A DNA stretch of 64,000 nucleotides, from assembly GCF_003205575.1 (NCBI RefSeq), contig NZ_PYBW01000070.1:61044-125043 (forward strand), read 5' to 3'. The DNA comes from Streptomyces tateyamensis (GTDB lineage Bacteria; Actinomycetota; Actinomycetes; Streptomycetales; Streptomycetaceae). Position 1 is the stretch's first letter, and every line of letters begins with the position of its first letter. Both the position numbers and the translations under genes were made by a program. The notes under the pieces were generated by a model. It searched no databases. It saw nothing but the letters and a program-made list of their open reading frames with translations, and was not told the origin of the DNA. Below are positions 1 to 8,472 of the stretch, in pieces.

Positions 1-317
1 AGCGGGTGGCGGCCCTCGCCGTTGACCTCGATCTTCTCCAGCAGCGGGAAGGAGACCCCGTAGGTGGTGGAGCAGAAGGTCTGGATCTCCTCCGCGCTGC
101 CCGGCTCCTGCCCGAGGAACTGGTTGCACGGCACCCCGAGGACGGTGAAGCCGCGCTCGCCGTACTGCTGCTGCAGCCGCTCCAGCCCGGCGTACTGGGG
201 GGTGAGCCCGCACTTGGACGCCACGTTGACCAGCAGCACGGCCTTCCCCTTGTACGCGGCGAGCGAGGTCGGCTGCCCGGTCAGGGTGTGCACGGGGATC
301 TCGGTGAGCGCGGTCAT
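1..317 (-). CDS. Glutathione-peroxidase-family thiol peroxidase (partial)
   Basis: This thiol peroxidase reduces hydroperoxides in the cytoplasm. In mycothiol-using actinomycetes the reductant is more likely thioredoxin than glutathione (inference). The visible 105 N-terminal residues contain the peroxidatic cysteine in VNVASKCGLT (Cys36) and the second family motif GVPCNQF (61-67). The active residue is Cys, not Sec. The ATG start at 317 follows GAAAGGA by five bases. The gene leaves the window at the left edge, so about the last third is unseen. It is divergent from the AhpD-like gene at 516, with a Crp-like site between them. Confidence 0.93.
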   Translation of the reverse strand, partial: MTALTEIPVHTLTGQPTSLAAYKGKAVLLVNVASKCGLTPQYAGLERLQQQYGERGFTVLGVPCNQFLGQEPGSAEEIQTFCSTTYGVSFPLLEKIEVNGEGRHP

Positions 318-424
318 GGCGGTCCTTTCGACGAGGGATTCGGCGATCACCGTAACGCGGGCCGGTCCGCTTTTGTGCCCGCACCGCTGGCTGCGCGAGA
401 GCGTCCGGGAGGCGGCCCGCTAGA

Positions 425-438
425 GTGACGCAGGTCAC
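425..438. promoter_or_regulatory. Crp-like operator GTGA-N6-TCAC
   Basis: The sequence GTGACGCAGGTCAC is a symmetric half-site pair with the spacing of Crp/FNR-family operators, flanked by A on the right as in TCACA. It lies in the divergent region between the thiol peroxidase start (317) and the AhpD-like start (516). The regulator assignment is inference from motif shape. A second copy of the same motif occurs at 26406-26419. Confidence 0.5.
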
Positions 439-515
439 ATTTCGCTTCGTGTCACGTTCGGGCGGGCCGTTCGGTCAAAGCAGTGCAACGGTCCACCACG
501 GCAAGGAGAACCACC

Positions 516-989
516 ATGGACGCCCGTCTCAACCTGTTCGCCAACCCGGTCGCGGCGAAGTTCCTGCGGCACATCAACACCGCCGGCAAGGTGGTCACGG
601 ACTCGGGGGTGCCGCACGCCGTCCAGGAGCTGGTGAAGCTGCGGGCCAGCCAGATCAACGGCTGCGGCTTCTGCACCGACATGCACAGCAAGGACGCCCT
701 GCACGCCGGCGAGTCCCAGACCCGCCTCAACCTGGTCGCCGCCTGGCGCGAGGCCACCGTCTTCACGGAGGCCGAGCGGGCCGCCCTGGAGCTGACCGAG
801 CAGGGCACCCGGATCGCGGACGCGGCCGGCGGAGTCACCGACCAGGCCTGGGCGAACGCCGCCAACCACTTCGAGGAGGACCAGCTGGCCGCGCTGGTCT
901 CGCTGATCGCGCTGATCAATGCGTACAACAGGCTGAACGTGATCGTCCAGCAGCCCGCCGGCGAGTACCAGCCGGGCATGTTCGGCTGA
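516..989 (+). CDS. Carboxymuconolactone decarboxylase / AhpD-like protein
   Basis: A 157-residue AhpD-superfamily protein, probably an alkylhydroperoxidase-type redox protein. The family signature is present as Cys50-Gly-Phe-Cys53 followed by His57 (GCGFCTDMHSKD), the CxxC-x3-H proton-relay motif of AhpD. ATG 516 is chosen because AAGGAG lies seven bases upstream; an in-frame ATG at 483 has no ribosome site. The gene is divergent from the thiol peroxidase, so both may answer peroxide stress, with the Crp-like site at 425 between them. The physiological substrate cannot be told from sequence. Confidence 0.9.
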   Translation: MDARLNLFANPVAAKFLRHINTAGKVVTDSGVPHAVQELVKLRASQINGCGFCTDMHSKDALHAGESQTRLNLVAAWREATVFTEAERAALELTEQGTRIADAAGGVTDQAWANAANHFEEDQLAALVSLIALINAYNRLNVIVQQPAGEYQPGMFG

Positions 990-1088
990 CGGAAAGTCAG
1001 GTGCGGGGGCCCGGTCGGCCCGCGGTGGCGGCCCGGCCGGCCGTCCCCGCGGGCCCTCGGGGCGGCCGGTGGCTCGCACGCGATCCGC

Positions 1089-1094
1089 TAGTCT
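1089..1094 (+). promoter_or_regulatory. Leaderless -10 box (TAGTCT)
   Basis: TAGTCT fits the actinomycete TAnnnT -10 consensus and ends six bases before the GTG at 1101, so transcription would start on the start codon. There is no Shine-Dalgarno sequence before that GTG, which supports a leaderless mRNA. No clear -35 box is visible. Confidence 0.5.
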
Positions 1095-1100
1095 CCCTCC

Positions 1101-2480
1101 GTGAATCTGATAACAGCCCGTTCGGGCTTGCGCGGCCGTCGGACCGACGGCGGACAGCGCACCGGCAGCGGGCAGTCCCGCCTCGGCTGGCTGGACGGCC
1201 TGCGCGGGATCGCGGCCCTGGCCGTGGCCCTGCAGCACTTCGACATCACCACCCTGGTCTCCTGGGGCGGTGACGTGCGGCAGAACTTCGACTTCGGCCT
1301 GTACGGCGTGATGGCGTTCTTCCTGGTCAGCGGCTACATCATCCCGGCCTCGCTGGAGCGCCGGGGCGACGTGCGGGCGTTCTGGGTCGGCCGCGTCTTC
1401 CGGATCCACCCCGCGCTGATCGCCACCATCGTGGTCTGCCTGCTGGTGCTGCCGGCCGACAAGCAGGCGGTGGCGATCTTCCAGTCGAAGCACCCCTCGC
1501 TCGACCTGCTGGCGAACTCGCTGATGCTGCAGGACCTGATGGGCGTGACCAGCGGCCTGCGGGTGATGTGGACGCTCACCTACGAGATGATCTTCTACTT
1601 CGTGGTCAGCGCGCTGTTCGTGCTCGGCTGGCACCGGCGCAGCGCCGGGGTCGCGATGCTGAGCGCGGGAGTGGCCCTGCTCTTCGGCACCGCCATCGCC
1701 ACCTCGACCATCACGGTGAGCCTGGCCTCGACCAAGCACCTGGTGCTCGCGGTGGCCGTGATCGTGGTGACCGCGCTGGCGCTGATCCTCACCGGCGGCA
1801 AGTCGGCGATCCGGACCGGCGCGCTGATGCTGGCCGGGGTCGCGCTGACCCTGGTGCTGCTGAACGGCCGGGCGCCGGCCTACGAGACCTTCATGATCTT
1901 CGCCACGATGTTCGCGGGCACCGTGATCTACCGGGCCGAGCAGGGGCAGATCGACCGCGTGCTGGCCTGGGTCTGCTGCGGCTTCGTGCTGCTGGCCGGC
2001 GTCCTGGTCGGCCCGCTGTACAACCACGACGGCTACCAGAACCAGACCTGGACCACCGGCTGGGTCTCCTGGAGCTCCTCGTACGCGCTGGCCTGGGGGT
2101 CGTTCGGCCTGTTCATGCTGCTGCGCAAGCGCCGGATCCCGCGGGTGCTCACCTGGCTGGGGGCGATCAGCTTCTCGGTCTACCTGGTGCACGTGCCGGT
2201 GCTGATGGCGATGGGCGGGCCGGCCGAGCGGCCGACCTTCACCGCCCCGCTGTCGCAGAAGGTGCTGTGGACCGTCGGCTTCTTCGTCTTCGTACTGATC
2301 TCCAGTGAGCTGCTGTACCGCCTGGTGGAGATGCCGATGCAGAAGGTGGGCCGACGGGTCGTCAAGGCGCTGGACCGGCGCACCGCCACGCCGCCCGCGG
2401 CGCCGGTGCTGCCCGCGCAGCCGGGCCCGGGCGAGCCCGAACTGCTCCCGGCCGGCGCGGGCGGGCCCAGCGCCGGGTAG
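1101..2480 (+). CDS. Acyltransferase family 3 membrane protein
   Basis: A 459-residue integral membrane O-acyltransferase of the acyltransferase-3 (OafA/YrhL) family, which transfers acyl groups onto cell-surface sugars, antibiotics or polymers. The N-terminal family signature is GLRGIAALAVALQHF (about residues 34-48), followed by roughly ten hydrophobic segments and an Ala/Pro-rich cytoplasmic tail (about 430-459). The GTG start has a leaderless -10 box in front. There is no glycan or antibiotic cluster next to it, so the acceptor is unknown. Confidence 0.88.
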   Translation: MNLITARSGLRGRRTDGGQRTGSGQSRLGWLDGLRGIAALAVALQHFDITTLVSWGGDVRQNFDFGLYGVMAFFLVSGYIIPASLERRGDVRAFWVGRVFRIHPALIATIVVCLLVLPADKQAVAIFQSKHPSLDLLANSLMLQDLMGVTSGLRVMWTLTYEMIFYFVVSALFVLGWHRRSAGVAMLSAGVALLFGTAIATSTITVSLASTKHLVLAVAVIVVTALALILTGGKSAIRTGALMLAGVALTLVLLNGRAPAYETFMIFATMFAGTVIYRAEQGQIDRVLAWVCCGFVLLAGVLVGPLYNHDGYQNQTWTTGWVSWSSSYALAWGSFGLFMLLRKRRIPRVLTWLGAISFSVYLVHVPVLMAMGGPAERPTFTAPLSQKVLWTVGFFVFVLISSELLYRLVEMPMQKVGRRVVKALDRRTATPPAAPVLPAQPGPGEPELLPAGAGGPSAG

Positions 2481-2494
2481 CGGTCCGGTCCGGA

Positions 2495-3121
2495 TCAGTA
2501 CGGCGTGTCGAAGCAACTGGTCTGCTGCCAGGCCGACACGCCGTACTGGTTCACCGCACGCATCGTGACGCAGATGTGGTCGCCGGAGGACGGACTGTTG
2601 ATCACGTAGCTGGTGCCGGTGGCGTTGTAGACGGTGTTGATCTTCTTGGTCTGGTTGTTGTACTGGATGTCGTAGCTGGTCGCGTCCGACTGCTTCTGCC
2701 ACTCCATGGTCAGCGGCATCTGGGCGCAGTAGCCGACGCAGCTGTTGTAGAAGTGCGCGCCGTAGCCCGCCATCGTGGCGGGCGGCGAGCCCTTCGGGGA
2801 CTGCGGCGGCGCCTGGGTCGGGGCTTGGGTGGGCGCCTGGGTGGGGGCCTGGGTCGGGTTGGAGACCGTGCCGCCGTTGCTGCCGCCCGAGGAACTGCCG
2901 CCGCTGGTCCGGCCGGGGGCCTTGCTGGTTCCGGTGCTCGTGCCGCTGTCCGGGGTGGTCGGGGCGTCGCTGGGTGGCGTGGTCGAGGGGGCCGCCGAGT
3001 TGGGCGGCGCCACCCCGTCGCGCCGCCCCAGGTACACCTTGCCCATGCCGCCCGCGCCGAGCACCCCGAGCAGCTCGTACGGTCCGACTCGCAGCGGATC
3101 GCCGTCCTGAAGCGCCTTCAC
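2495..3121 (-). CDS. Ser/Thr-kinase P-loop fragment fused to TQAP linker and C-terminal Cys domain
   Basis: A 208-residue protein of unusual make-up. Residues 1-36 match the start of streptomycete PknB-type kinases, including GPYELLGVLG and the glycine-rich loop LGAGGMGKVYLG (21-32). The frame then enters a Pro/Ser/Thr-rich linker with four TQAP units. The VAIK lysine, HRD, DFG and any membrane segment are absent. The last ~90 residues form a cysteine-containing beta-rich domain that resembles fibronectin type III (inference). The GTG start at 3121 is preceded by GAGGGGGG. It cannot be a kinase as it stands; it looks like an in-frame internal deletion of a kinase-sensor gene that kept both ends. 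Confidence 0.75.
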   Translation of the reverse strand: MKALQDGDPLRVGPYELLGVLGAGGMGKVYLGRRDGVAPPNSAAPSTTPPSDAPTTPDSGTSTGTSKAPGRTSGGSSSGGSNGGTVSNPTQAPTQAPTQAPTQAPPQSPKGSPPATMAGYGAHFYNSCVGYCAQMPLTMEWQKQSDATSYDIQYNNQTKKINTVYNATGTSYVINSPSSGDHICVTMRAVNQYGVSAWQQTSCFDTPY

Positions 3122-3351
3122 CGCACCACCCCCCTCGGTGAGTCCGCATCCGTCGGAAACCGGTTGTGCAGCACGGTGAGCAGGCCTCTCGCAGGTGGCG
3201 GCCCCGTGGACGCGCGGGCAGGGGCGATGCTCGCGCGGCGGGTGGCGGGTGTCTTGTCGAAATCTGACTCACCTGTAGCGACGCGGCCGGACGTGTGGAC
3301 TCGCGCTCGACCGCACGTCAGACTGCGGGCTGACGGCGAGTGCGAACACGT

Positions 3352-4062
3352 TCAGCCGCTCTGACGGGACGGTTCCCAGACCGAGCAGTCGTGTGCGAAG
3401 AGCACGCGTCGCGGGTCGAAGTCGGCGAGCCGCTCCAGCCACGGCTGGTAGGTCGGAAGCGGCTGTTCCAGGCCCTGCAGCGTGGCGTGGCGGGAGAGCT
3501 GGTCCGAAGCGAACTGCGACGCGAAGTCGTATGCCTGGCCGGCCAGGACCATCGTCCCGTCGCTCTTGCTGACCACCAGCGACTGGTGTCCTTCGGTATG
3601 CCCGGGGGTCGGGACGATCCGGACTCCCGGCCAGACCTCGGCCTCGCCGGTGATCTGCTCGTAGGTCGCACCGGGGAAGTCGATGAGTTCGTCGATCGTG
3701 TAGTCACCCTGGCGAGCGGTGGCCAGCTCCACGGCCTGCACCAGGATCGGCTTGCCGGCCAGCGAAGGGTTCCCGCCGCAGTGGTCGAAGTGAAGGTGGC
3801 AGTTCACGACCAGCGAGACATCCGCGAGGGTGACGCCGACCGCCGCGAGGGCGCCTTCCAGCGGCCGCCGTTGGGGGCGGTAATGGGCCTCGGTCTCAGG
3901 ATCGGCGGCTCCCACACCGGTGTCGAACAGGATCAGCCCTTCATCCCGCCGCACCAGGTACGCGAGCACGGGTTCAACCCGCGGGTGCGGGCCCCCGGTC
4001 TCGGATGCGGGTCGGACGAAGTACCCGAGGTCGAGTCGGTGTACCGCTGTGCTCTGCTCCAT
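3352..4062 (-). CDS. MBL-fold metallo-hydrolase, N-acyl-homoserine-lactonase-like
   Basis: A 236-residue metallo-beta-lactamase-fold hydrolase of the AttM/AiiA type, a family that opens homoserine-lactone rings. The dinuclear-metal motif HLHFDH (in VVNCHLHFDHCGGN), the next histidine in PGHTEGH and the FAHDCS aspartate/histidine near residue 222 are all present, as is FDTGVGA. There is no signal peptide. It is monocistronic, running toward the kinase-fragment gene. Actinomycetes generally do not signal with AHLs, so quorum quenching or another lactone (for example a gamma-butyrolactone) are both open. Confidence 0.85.
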   Translation of the reverse strand: MEQSTAVHRLDLGYFVRPASETGGPHPRVEPVLAYLVRRDEGLILFDTGVGAADPETEAHYRPQRRPLEGALAAVGVTLADVSLVVNCHLHFDHCGGNPSLAGKPILVQAVELATARQGDYTIDELIDFPGATYEQITGEAEVWPGVRIVPTPGHTEGHQSLVVSKSDGTMVLAGQAYDFASQFASDQLSRHATLQGLEQPLPTYQPWLERLADFDPRRVLFAHDCSVWEPSRQSG

Positions 4063-4149
4063 CCGGTCATTCTGGCGCGCTGGGGTGCTCTTTTCGCGGT
4101 GTCCACTGACAGCGGACGCGGCCGGTTCGCTCCCGCTGCTGCTTGAGCG

Positions 4150-4590
4150 TCAGTCCCGCCATCTGCCCCAGAACAGCCAGGTCAACCGCTCCGTGAAGTG
4201 CTGCCGCCAGAGCCACCACGGAAGCCGTCGGTGGGCAACGAAGGACCACAGGTCGTCATCGGCTTCGTTGCCACGCGGGCAGCTGCGCAGGAGGTCGAGA
4301 GACCGCTGATCGACGGTCCGGTGCAGACGGGCGACGTGGGCCAGAGCGATGACACCTTGGCGGCGGATCTCCGTATCCTGCGACTCCAGTGCTTTGCCCA
4401 CTCGGGGCAGAATCGCTTCCGCGTCCGGGTGATTCAGGGCGAGAAAGATCACGGCCACTCCGACGAGCGGCTCGCCCCGGTCGAACGCGGCATCGACCTC
4501 CTCAGGCTGATCGGTCCAGCGCAACGTCGAGCCGTCCTGCCAGTTCAGGACAGGTGCCGGGCCGGCAGGGTCGCTCGCATCACGGTGCAC
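4150..4590 (-). CDS. Hypothetical protein with HEAT-like helices
   Basis: A 146-residue soluble protein I do not recognise by name. The middle (about residues 50-105) reads as paired amphipathic helices with the pattern DTEIRRQGVIALAHVARLH, typical of HEAT-type repeats. The C-terminus is Trp-rich (WWLWRQHF, WLFWGRW). The start is GTG at 4590. Small HEAT proteins of this size in streptomycetes are often immunity-like or adaptor proteins, but nothing in the neighbours fixes a role. Confidence 0.6.
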   Translation of the reverse strand: MHRDASDPAGPAPVLNWQDGSTLRWTDQPEEVDAAFDRGEPLVGVAVIFLALNHPDAEAILPRVGKALESQDTEIRRQGVIALAHVARLHRTVDQRSLDLLRSCPRGNEADDDLWSFVAHRRLPWWLWRQHFTERLTWLFWGRWRD

Positions 4591-4620
4591 GGCCCGACCC
4601 TACCGAGCCGCCCCGAGGCG

Positions 4621-5469
4621 TCAAGGCCTCCATGACGGAGCGCGATCGCGGGCCCGGGTGGCTCGGCGCTCCCTGGCCTGTGCGAGCACTGCGGCTCTGG
4701 CTTCCTCCCCGGGATCGAATGGTGCGGGGGAGAAGCGGTTGCAGGCCCTGGCGTGGCGTTCCCAGCCGTCCTGCCAGAACTCGACCGTCCAGCCCGGCCA
4801 CAACTCCGGTACCTGGTAGGCCTGGGGGGAGGAGCAGAGGGACCACCAGCCCAAGCGGCGGCGCTCCGGATCGAGGTGGATACCGGCGTTGGTGTGCAGT
4901 CGGCAGACTCCGTGCTCAGGCGCAGTCGCCAAGCGCTCGAGCAGGGACAGCCCCTCGCGGACGGGGTGGTCGAAAACGCCGGAGGCGACGTGGCAGCTGC
5001 CGGCGCTGACCGTGACCACCACGCCGTCCGGGTCGGGCCAGGCCAGGTCCTCGTCCTCGGGAGCGAGGAACGGGGCGACAGCGAGACCCGAGTCGCGGCA
5101 CCGGACGTACTCCGGGTCCAGCCCGAGGTGCTCGCGCAGTTCGGCCGCGCCGTCGTACAGCCAGCGGACCTCCCAGCCCGGCCACGACGCTCGGATCAGC
5201 TCGAACATGGCTGAACGGTGGCGGAGTTCAGTGCTCGGCCCCTCCCAGGCGAAGAACAGGAGCAGCTTCCGACCGAGGTCGAGCAGTACCCCGCCCTGGG
5301 CCATGACGTCGTCCAACCACCAGCCGTCCTGGCGGAGTCCGGGAAGCATCGCGAGAACCGCCGCCGGCCCCTCCAGCAAGTCGAGGTCAATGCCGACCGC
5401 CCAGCCGGTCCGGTACAGCTCATGTGTGCTGTCCTCGCGGACCACGATGACGTTGGCTCTGTCTCCCAT
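4621..5469 (-). CDS. Hypothetical protein (MGDRANVIVV family)
   Basis: A 282-residue soluble protein that I do not recognise functionally. ATG 5469 is chosen because the peptide MGDRANVIVV opens a conserved-looking beta strand; an extension to 5505 is possible but adds only low-complexity sequence. The protein is rich in Trp and acidic residues, with no signal peptide or membrane segment, and ends in a basic Arg/Ala tail. It lies 30 bases upstream of the HEAT-like gene on the same strand and may be co-transcribed with it. Confidence 0.65.
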   Translation of the reverse strand: MGDRANVIVVREDSTHELYRTGWAVGIDLDLLEGPAAVLAMLPGLRQDGWWLDDVMAQGGVLLDLGRKLLLFFAWEGPSTELRHRSAMFELIRASWPGWEVRWLYDGAAELREHLGLDPEYVRCRDSGLAVAPFLAPEDEDLAWPDPDGVVVTVSAGSCHVASGVFDHPVREGLSLLERLATAPEHGVCRLHTNAGIHLDPERRRLGWWSLCSSPQAYQVPELWPGWTVEFWQDGWERHARACNRFSPAPFDPGEEARAAVLAQARERRATRARDRAPSWRP

Positions 5470-5841
5470 GGGGTCAGGATGACCAGGTGGGGAGCGGTCG
5501 GCCAATCGTTTTCCGCCGAGTTGAGTTGCAGGTCATGAGCGGCATCACGGCCGTGTCGGTGAGAGACACGACTCCGGGGTCCACCCCGAAGCCGCCGTTG
5601 GCGACCTGGCCGCAGATCCTCCGCAGCGGTGGCGGCATCGGACACCGGCGTCATCGGGCTTCGGGCGGCGGCTCTTCCTATTGGGTGAGCAGGAGAAGAA
5701 GTGTGCCCAGGACCAGCGTTGCCGCGATCGAGACCGCATAGGCGTGCTGCGTGGGGGTCACGAGGCAGGTCGTGGCGGAGTACAAGGATTGACCGGCGGT
5801 CCGTCGAAGCGCCGGTGCGAGTGGGTCACCTCGGCGCAACG
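5470..5841. other. Gene-poor interval with one possible small membrane peptide
   Basis: No gene of normal size is convincing here. On the minus strand, 5678-5761 could encode a 27-residue peptide starting with GTG whose last 20 residues are one hydrophobic segment (SIAATLVLGTLLLLL). It has no clear ribosome site, so I do not call it. The rest shows no recognisable coding pattern. Confidence 0.3.
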
Positions 5842-5879
5842 TGACTGCGGCGCCCACCGTCCGGTGGGCGCCGCAGTCA
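5842..5879 (-). terminator. Perfect 18-bp hairpin terminator
   Basis: Arms of 18 bp (TGACTGCGGCGCCCACCG and its complement) are separated by only two bases. It sits 17 bases past the stop of the secreted protein gene at 5896 and should end that transcript. No long U tract follows, as is usual in this group. Confidence 0.75.
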
Positions 5880-5895
5880 TGCGATTCGACTCTTC

Positions 5896-6378
5896 TCAGG
5901 TGCAGATCGGGGCGCTCTCGACGTCCCCGACGACCGTCTGGCCGCTGTTCGTCGCCCAGGCCCGGGCCCACCAGCAGCCCGCGGTGGTGTCGACGGAGCC
6001 GTTCGGCTGGGCGATGTAGTGCCAGTTGGAGTCGGGGCCGACGACCTGGCTCACGGCCGGGCCGTCCCAGCTGATCGGCGAGGTGGCGGTCTGCGACCAG
6101 CCCTGCTGCATGTAGAACCGGATGTCGGTCCGCGGCGAGTACACCGAGGCCTCGGCCTGCCAGACCCAGTCGTTGGCGCCGTCGTAGCCCCAGATGTAGT
6201 GGATGCACGGGTTGATGGCGATGCCGTCGTAGTTGGAGTAGTAGGCCCCGCCGGTGCGGCACATCGTGGTGGGCCAGGCCTGGGCGGCCGGGGCGGTGAC
6301 GGCGGTGAAGGTGAGCATCGCGGCCACGGCGGCCAGTCCGGCGCCGAGGCGGGTGGTGGTGCGGCGGGTCAGCTTCAT
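5896..6378 (-). CDS. Secreted hypothetical protein
   Basis: A 160-residue exported protein of unknown function. The N-terminus is a clear signal peptide (MKLTRRTTTRLGAG, then a hydrophobic core and APAAQAW, cleavage near residue 34). The mature part is rich in Trp, Tyr and Asn and holds four cysteines (in TTMCRTG, INPCIHY, AGCWWAR and APICT) that could form disulfides. ATG 6378 is chosen because AGGAGC lies about nine bases upstream. It stands alone between a terminator and a non-coding stretch. Confidence 0.8.
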   Translation of the reverse strand: MKLTRRTTTRLGAGLAAVAAMLTFTAVTAPAAQAWPTTMCRTGGAYYSNYDGIAINPCIHYIWGYDGANDWVWQAEASVYSPRTDIRFYMQQGWSQTATSPISWDGPAVSQVVGPDSNWHYIAQPNGSVDTTAGCWWARAWATNSGQTVVGDVESAPICT

Positions 6379-6803
6379 GGCGGTGTGCTCCTGTCGATGA
6401 CGGCAAGTCAGATGGCGGATCAGTACGGGAAGCCGGTGACCGAGACCCCGTTGCCTGGACGGTGGCCGCACCCGCGTCGCGGAGAGGTTTTCGCGGGAAC
6501 ACCAGAAGCATCGCCCGCCTGCCGGGGCGCTGTCAGCGTCCGGGTCCTGGCACGTAGGTGCCTGGCGCGTAGCGGTCAGCTCGGGCGGTGCGCGATCATG
6601 GGCACGCTCTCCTCGTCGGTGGTCACCCAGCGGCTGTCGGCCCGCACCAGGCAGCAGGAGCTCGCCGCGCAGCGGGCGGACGCAACTCGATCGCGATGCG
6701 CAAGGTGATGCGCACCGACCTCGGCCTCGCGCCCTGAGGACCCGCAGGAGCGCAATGCGTCCGGGCCACCCGGGGCGGAAACCCCAGTCAGTCTGACGCC
6801 ACG
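6379..6803. other. Interval without a recognisable gene
   Basis: About 425 bases upstream of the secreted protein. A plus-strand frame near 6597-6705 has a protein-like ending (TRQQELAAQRADATR), but it has no start signal and soon stops. It may be a decayed gene remnant. The near-repeat ctggcacgtag / ctggcgcgtag is visible around 6546-6570. I see nothing else. Confidence 0.35.
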
Positions 6804-8255
6804 TCAGCCCAGCAGCCCGTCCATCCACTCCTCGATGTCCGCCACCGAGCGCGGCAGCGCGCCCGACATCAGCCGGGCGCCGTCCTCGGTGATCACCAGG
6901 TCGTCCTCGATCCGCACCCCGATGCCGCGCAGCTCGGGCGGCAGCGTGTCGTCGTCGGGCTGCAGGTACAGGCCGGGCTCGACGGTGAGCACGTGGCCCG
7001 CCTCCAGCACCCCGTCCAGGTAGGTCTCGCTGCGCGCCTTGGCGCAGTCGTGCACGTCCATGCCGAGCATGTGGCCGCTGCTGCACAGGGTGTACCGCCG
7101 GTACAGCCCGGACTCGGTGGCCATCGCCTCGTCCGCCGAGACCCGCAGCACGCCCCAGTCGGCCAGGCCCTCGGCGATCACCCGCATGCCGGCCCGGTGG
7201 AAGTCGCGGAAGCTGGCGCCGGGCTTGAGCGCCGCGATTCCGGCGTCCTGGGCGGCCAGCACCAGCTCGTAGACGTCGCGCTGGACGGGGGAGAAGCGGC
7301 CGCTGAGCGGCAGGGTGCGGGTGATGTCGGCGGTGTAGAGGGTGTCGGTCTCCACGCCCGCGTCCAGCAGCAGCAGGTCGCCCCGGTCGAGCCGGCCGTC
7401 GTTGCGGATCCAGTGCAGCACGCCCGCGTGCGCACCGGAGGCGGCGATGGTCTCGTAGCCGGTCCCGTTGCCCTCGGCCCGCGCGCGCAGGTTGAAGACG
7501 CCCTCGACCCAGCGCTCGCCGCGCGGGTGGCGCAGCGCCTCGGGCAGCGCCCGGACCACGTCCGCGAAGCCGGCGGCGGTGTGGTCCACGGCGAGCTGCA
7601 ACTGCTCGACCTCCCAGGCGTCCTTGACCAGGCGCAGCTCGCTGAGCACGGTGGCCAGCCCGTCGGAGAGGTTGAGCAGCGAGTCCACCAGCGGGTCGAC
7701 CCCGGCCAGCACCCGCACCCCGGCGGCGGGTTGGGCACCGGTGAGCAGCTTCTCCAGGTCGTCCAGGTGCGCGGTGCGCACGCCCGTCAGCCGCTCGGCC
7801 TCGGCCAGGTCCGGCCGCCGCCCGACCCAGAACTCGCCGTACCGCCGGTCCCGGAAGAACTCGCCGTTGCCGCCGTCGCGCGGCGAGCGCGGCCGCAGGT
7901 AGAGCACCGGCTCGTGGCCCTCGGGTCCGCTGGGCTCCAGCACCAGCACGTGGCCCACCTGGTCCTCGCCGGTCAGCCCGGTCAGCCAGGCGTAGGCGGA
8001 GTGCGGGCGGAACCGGTAGTCGCAGTCGTTGCTGCGCACCTTCAGCCGGCCGGCCGGAACCACCAGGCGCTCGCCGGGAAAGGCGGCGGAGAGCCGGGTC
8101 CGACGCCCGGGCAGGGCGGCGTAGCCGGGCACCCGCTGCTCGGCCGGCAGCGGGGTGGGGGCCCAGTTGGTGCCCATGAAGGCGGACAGGGCGGCGGAGA
8201 CGGGCAGGTCGTGGCTGCCGGTGTTCAGCGGCCTGGAGGCCTGGGAGGAGATCAT
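6804..8255 (-). CDS. pepP: Xaa-Pro aminopeptidase (M24B family)
   Basis: A 483-residue cytoplasmic metallo-aminopeptidase that removes N-terminal residues preceding proline. An N-terminal creatinase-like domain (about 1-200) precedes the pita-bread catalytic domain. The metal ligands are visible: LLLDAGVETD and TADITRT (two Asp), SGHMLGMDVHD (His), VLTVEPGLYL (Glu) and GVRIEDD (Glu). ATG 8255 is preceded by AGGAGC. It is divergent from the oligopeptide transporter operon at 8473, which fits a role in using imported peptides. Confidence 0.93.
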   Translation of the reverse strand: MISSQASRPLNTGSHDLPVSAALSAFMGTNWAPTPLPAEQRVPGYAALPGRRTRLSAAFPGERLVVPAGRLKVRSNDCDYRFRPHSAYAWLTGLTGEDQVGHVLVLEPSGPEGHEPVLYLRPRSPRDGGNGEFFRDRRYGEFWVGRRPDLAEAERLTGVRTAHLDDLEKLLTGAQPAAGVRVLAGVDPLVDSLLNLSDGLATVLSELRLVKDAWEVEQLQLAVDHTAAGFADVVRALPEALRHPRGERWVEGVFNLRARAEGNGTGYETIAASGAHAGVLHWIRNDGRLDRGDLLLLDAGVETDTLYTADITRTLPLSGRFSPVQRDVYELVLAAQDAGIAALKPGASFRDFHRAGMRVIAEGLADWGVLRVSADEAMATESGLYRRYTLCSSGHMLGMDVHDCAKARSETYLDGVLEAGHVLTVEPGLYLQPDDDTLPPELRGIGVRIEDDLVITEDGARLMSGALPRSVADIEEWMDGLLG

Positions 8256-8345
8256 GCGGGGCTCCTGAGCTGCAGCGATTTCTCTGGGTGCAGGGCGAGT
8301 TGACGGTCCGTTCGGACACAGGTGGGTAACGAGACCGGCAGTCTC

Positions 8346-8374
8346 TTGCTAGTGCAATTTCACATTACTATGTT
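8346..8374 (+). promoter_or_regulatory. Candidate promoter of the oligopeptide transporter operon
   Basis: TTGCTA (8346-8351) and TATGTT (8369-8374) are 17 bases apart in an AT-rich island that stands out from its surroundings. The spacer contains GTG-N6-CAC (8352-8363), a symmetric motif that could be an operator. A leader of roughly 90 bases would precede the ATG at 8473. This assignment is by inspection only. Confidence 0.4.
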
Positions 8375-8472
8375 ACGGGTCACACCTCAGAAGCGGCTAG
8401 TCCCAGCCCGGCACCGGTGCCACACCCCGGATCCACCCGTGGACACCCAGTCCTCCCAGCACGGAGTTGCAC

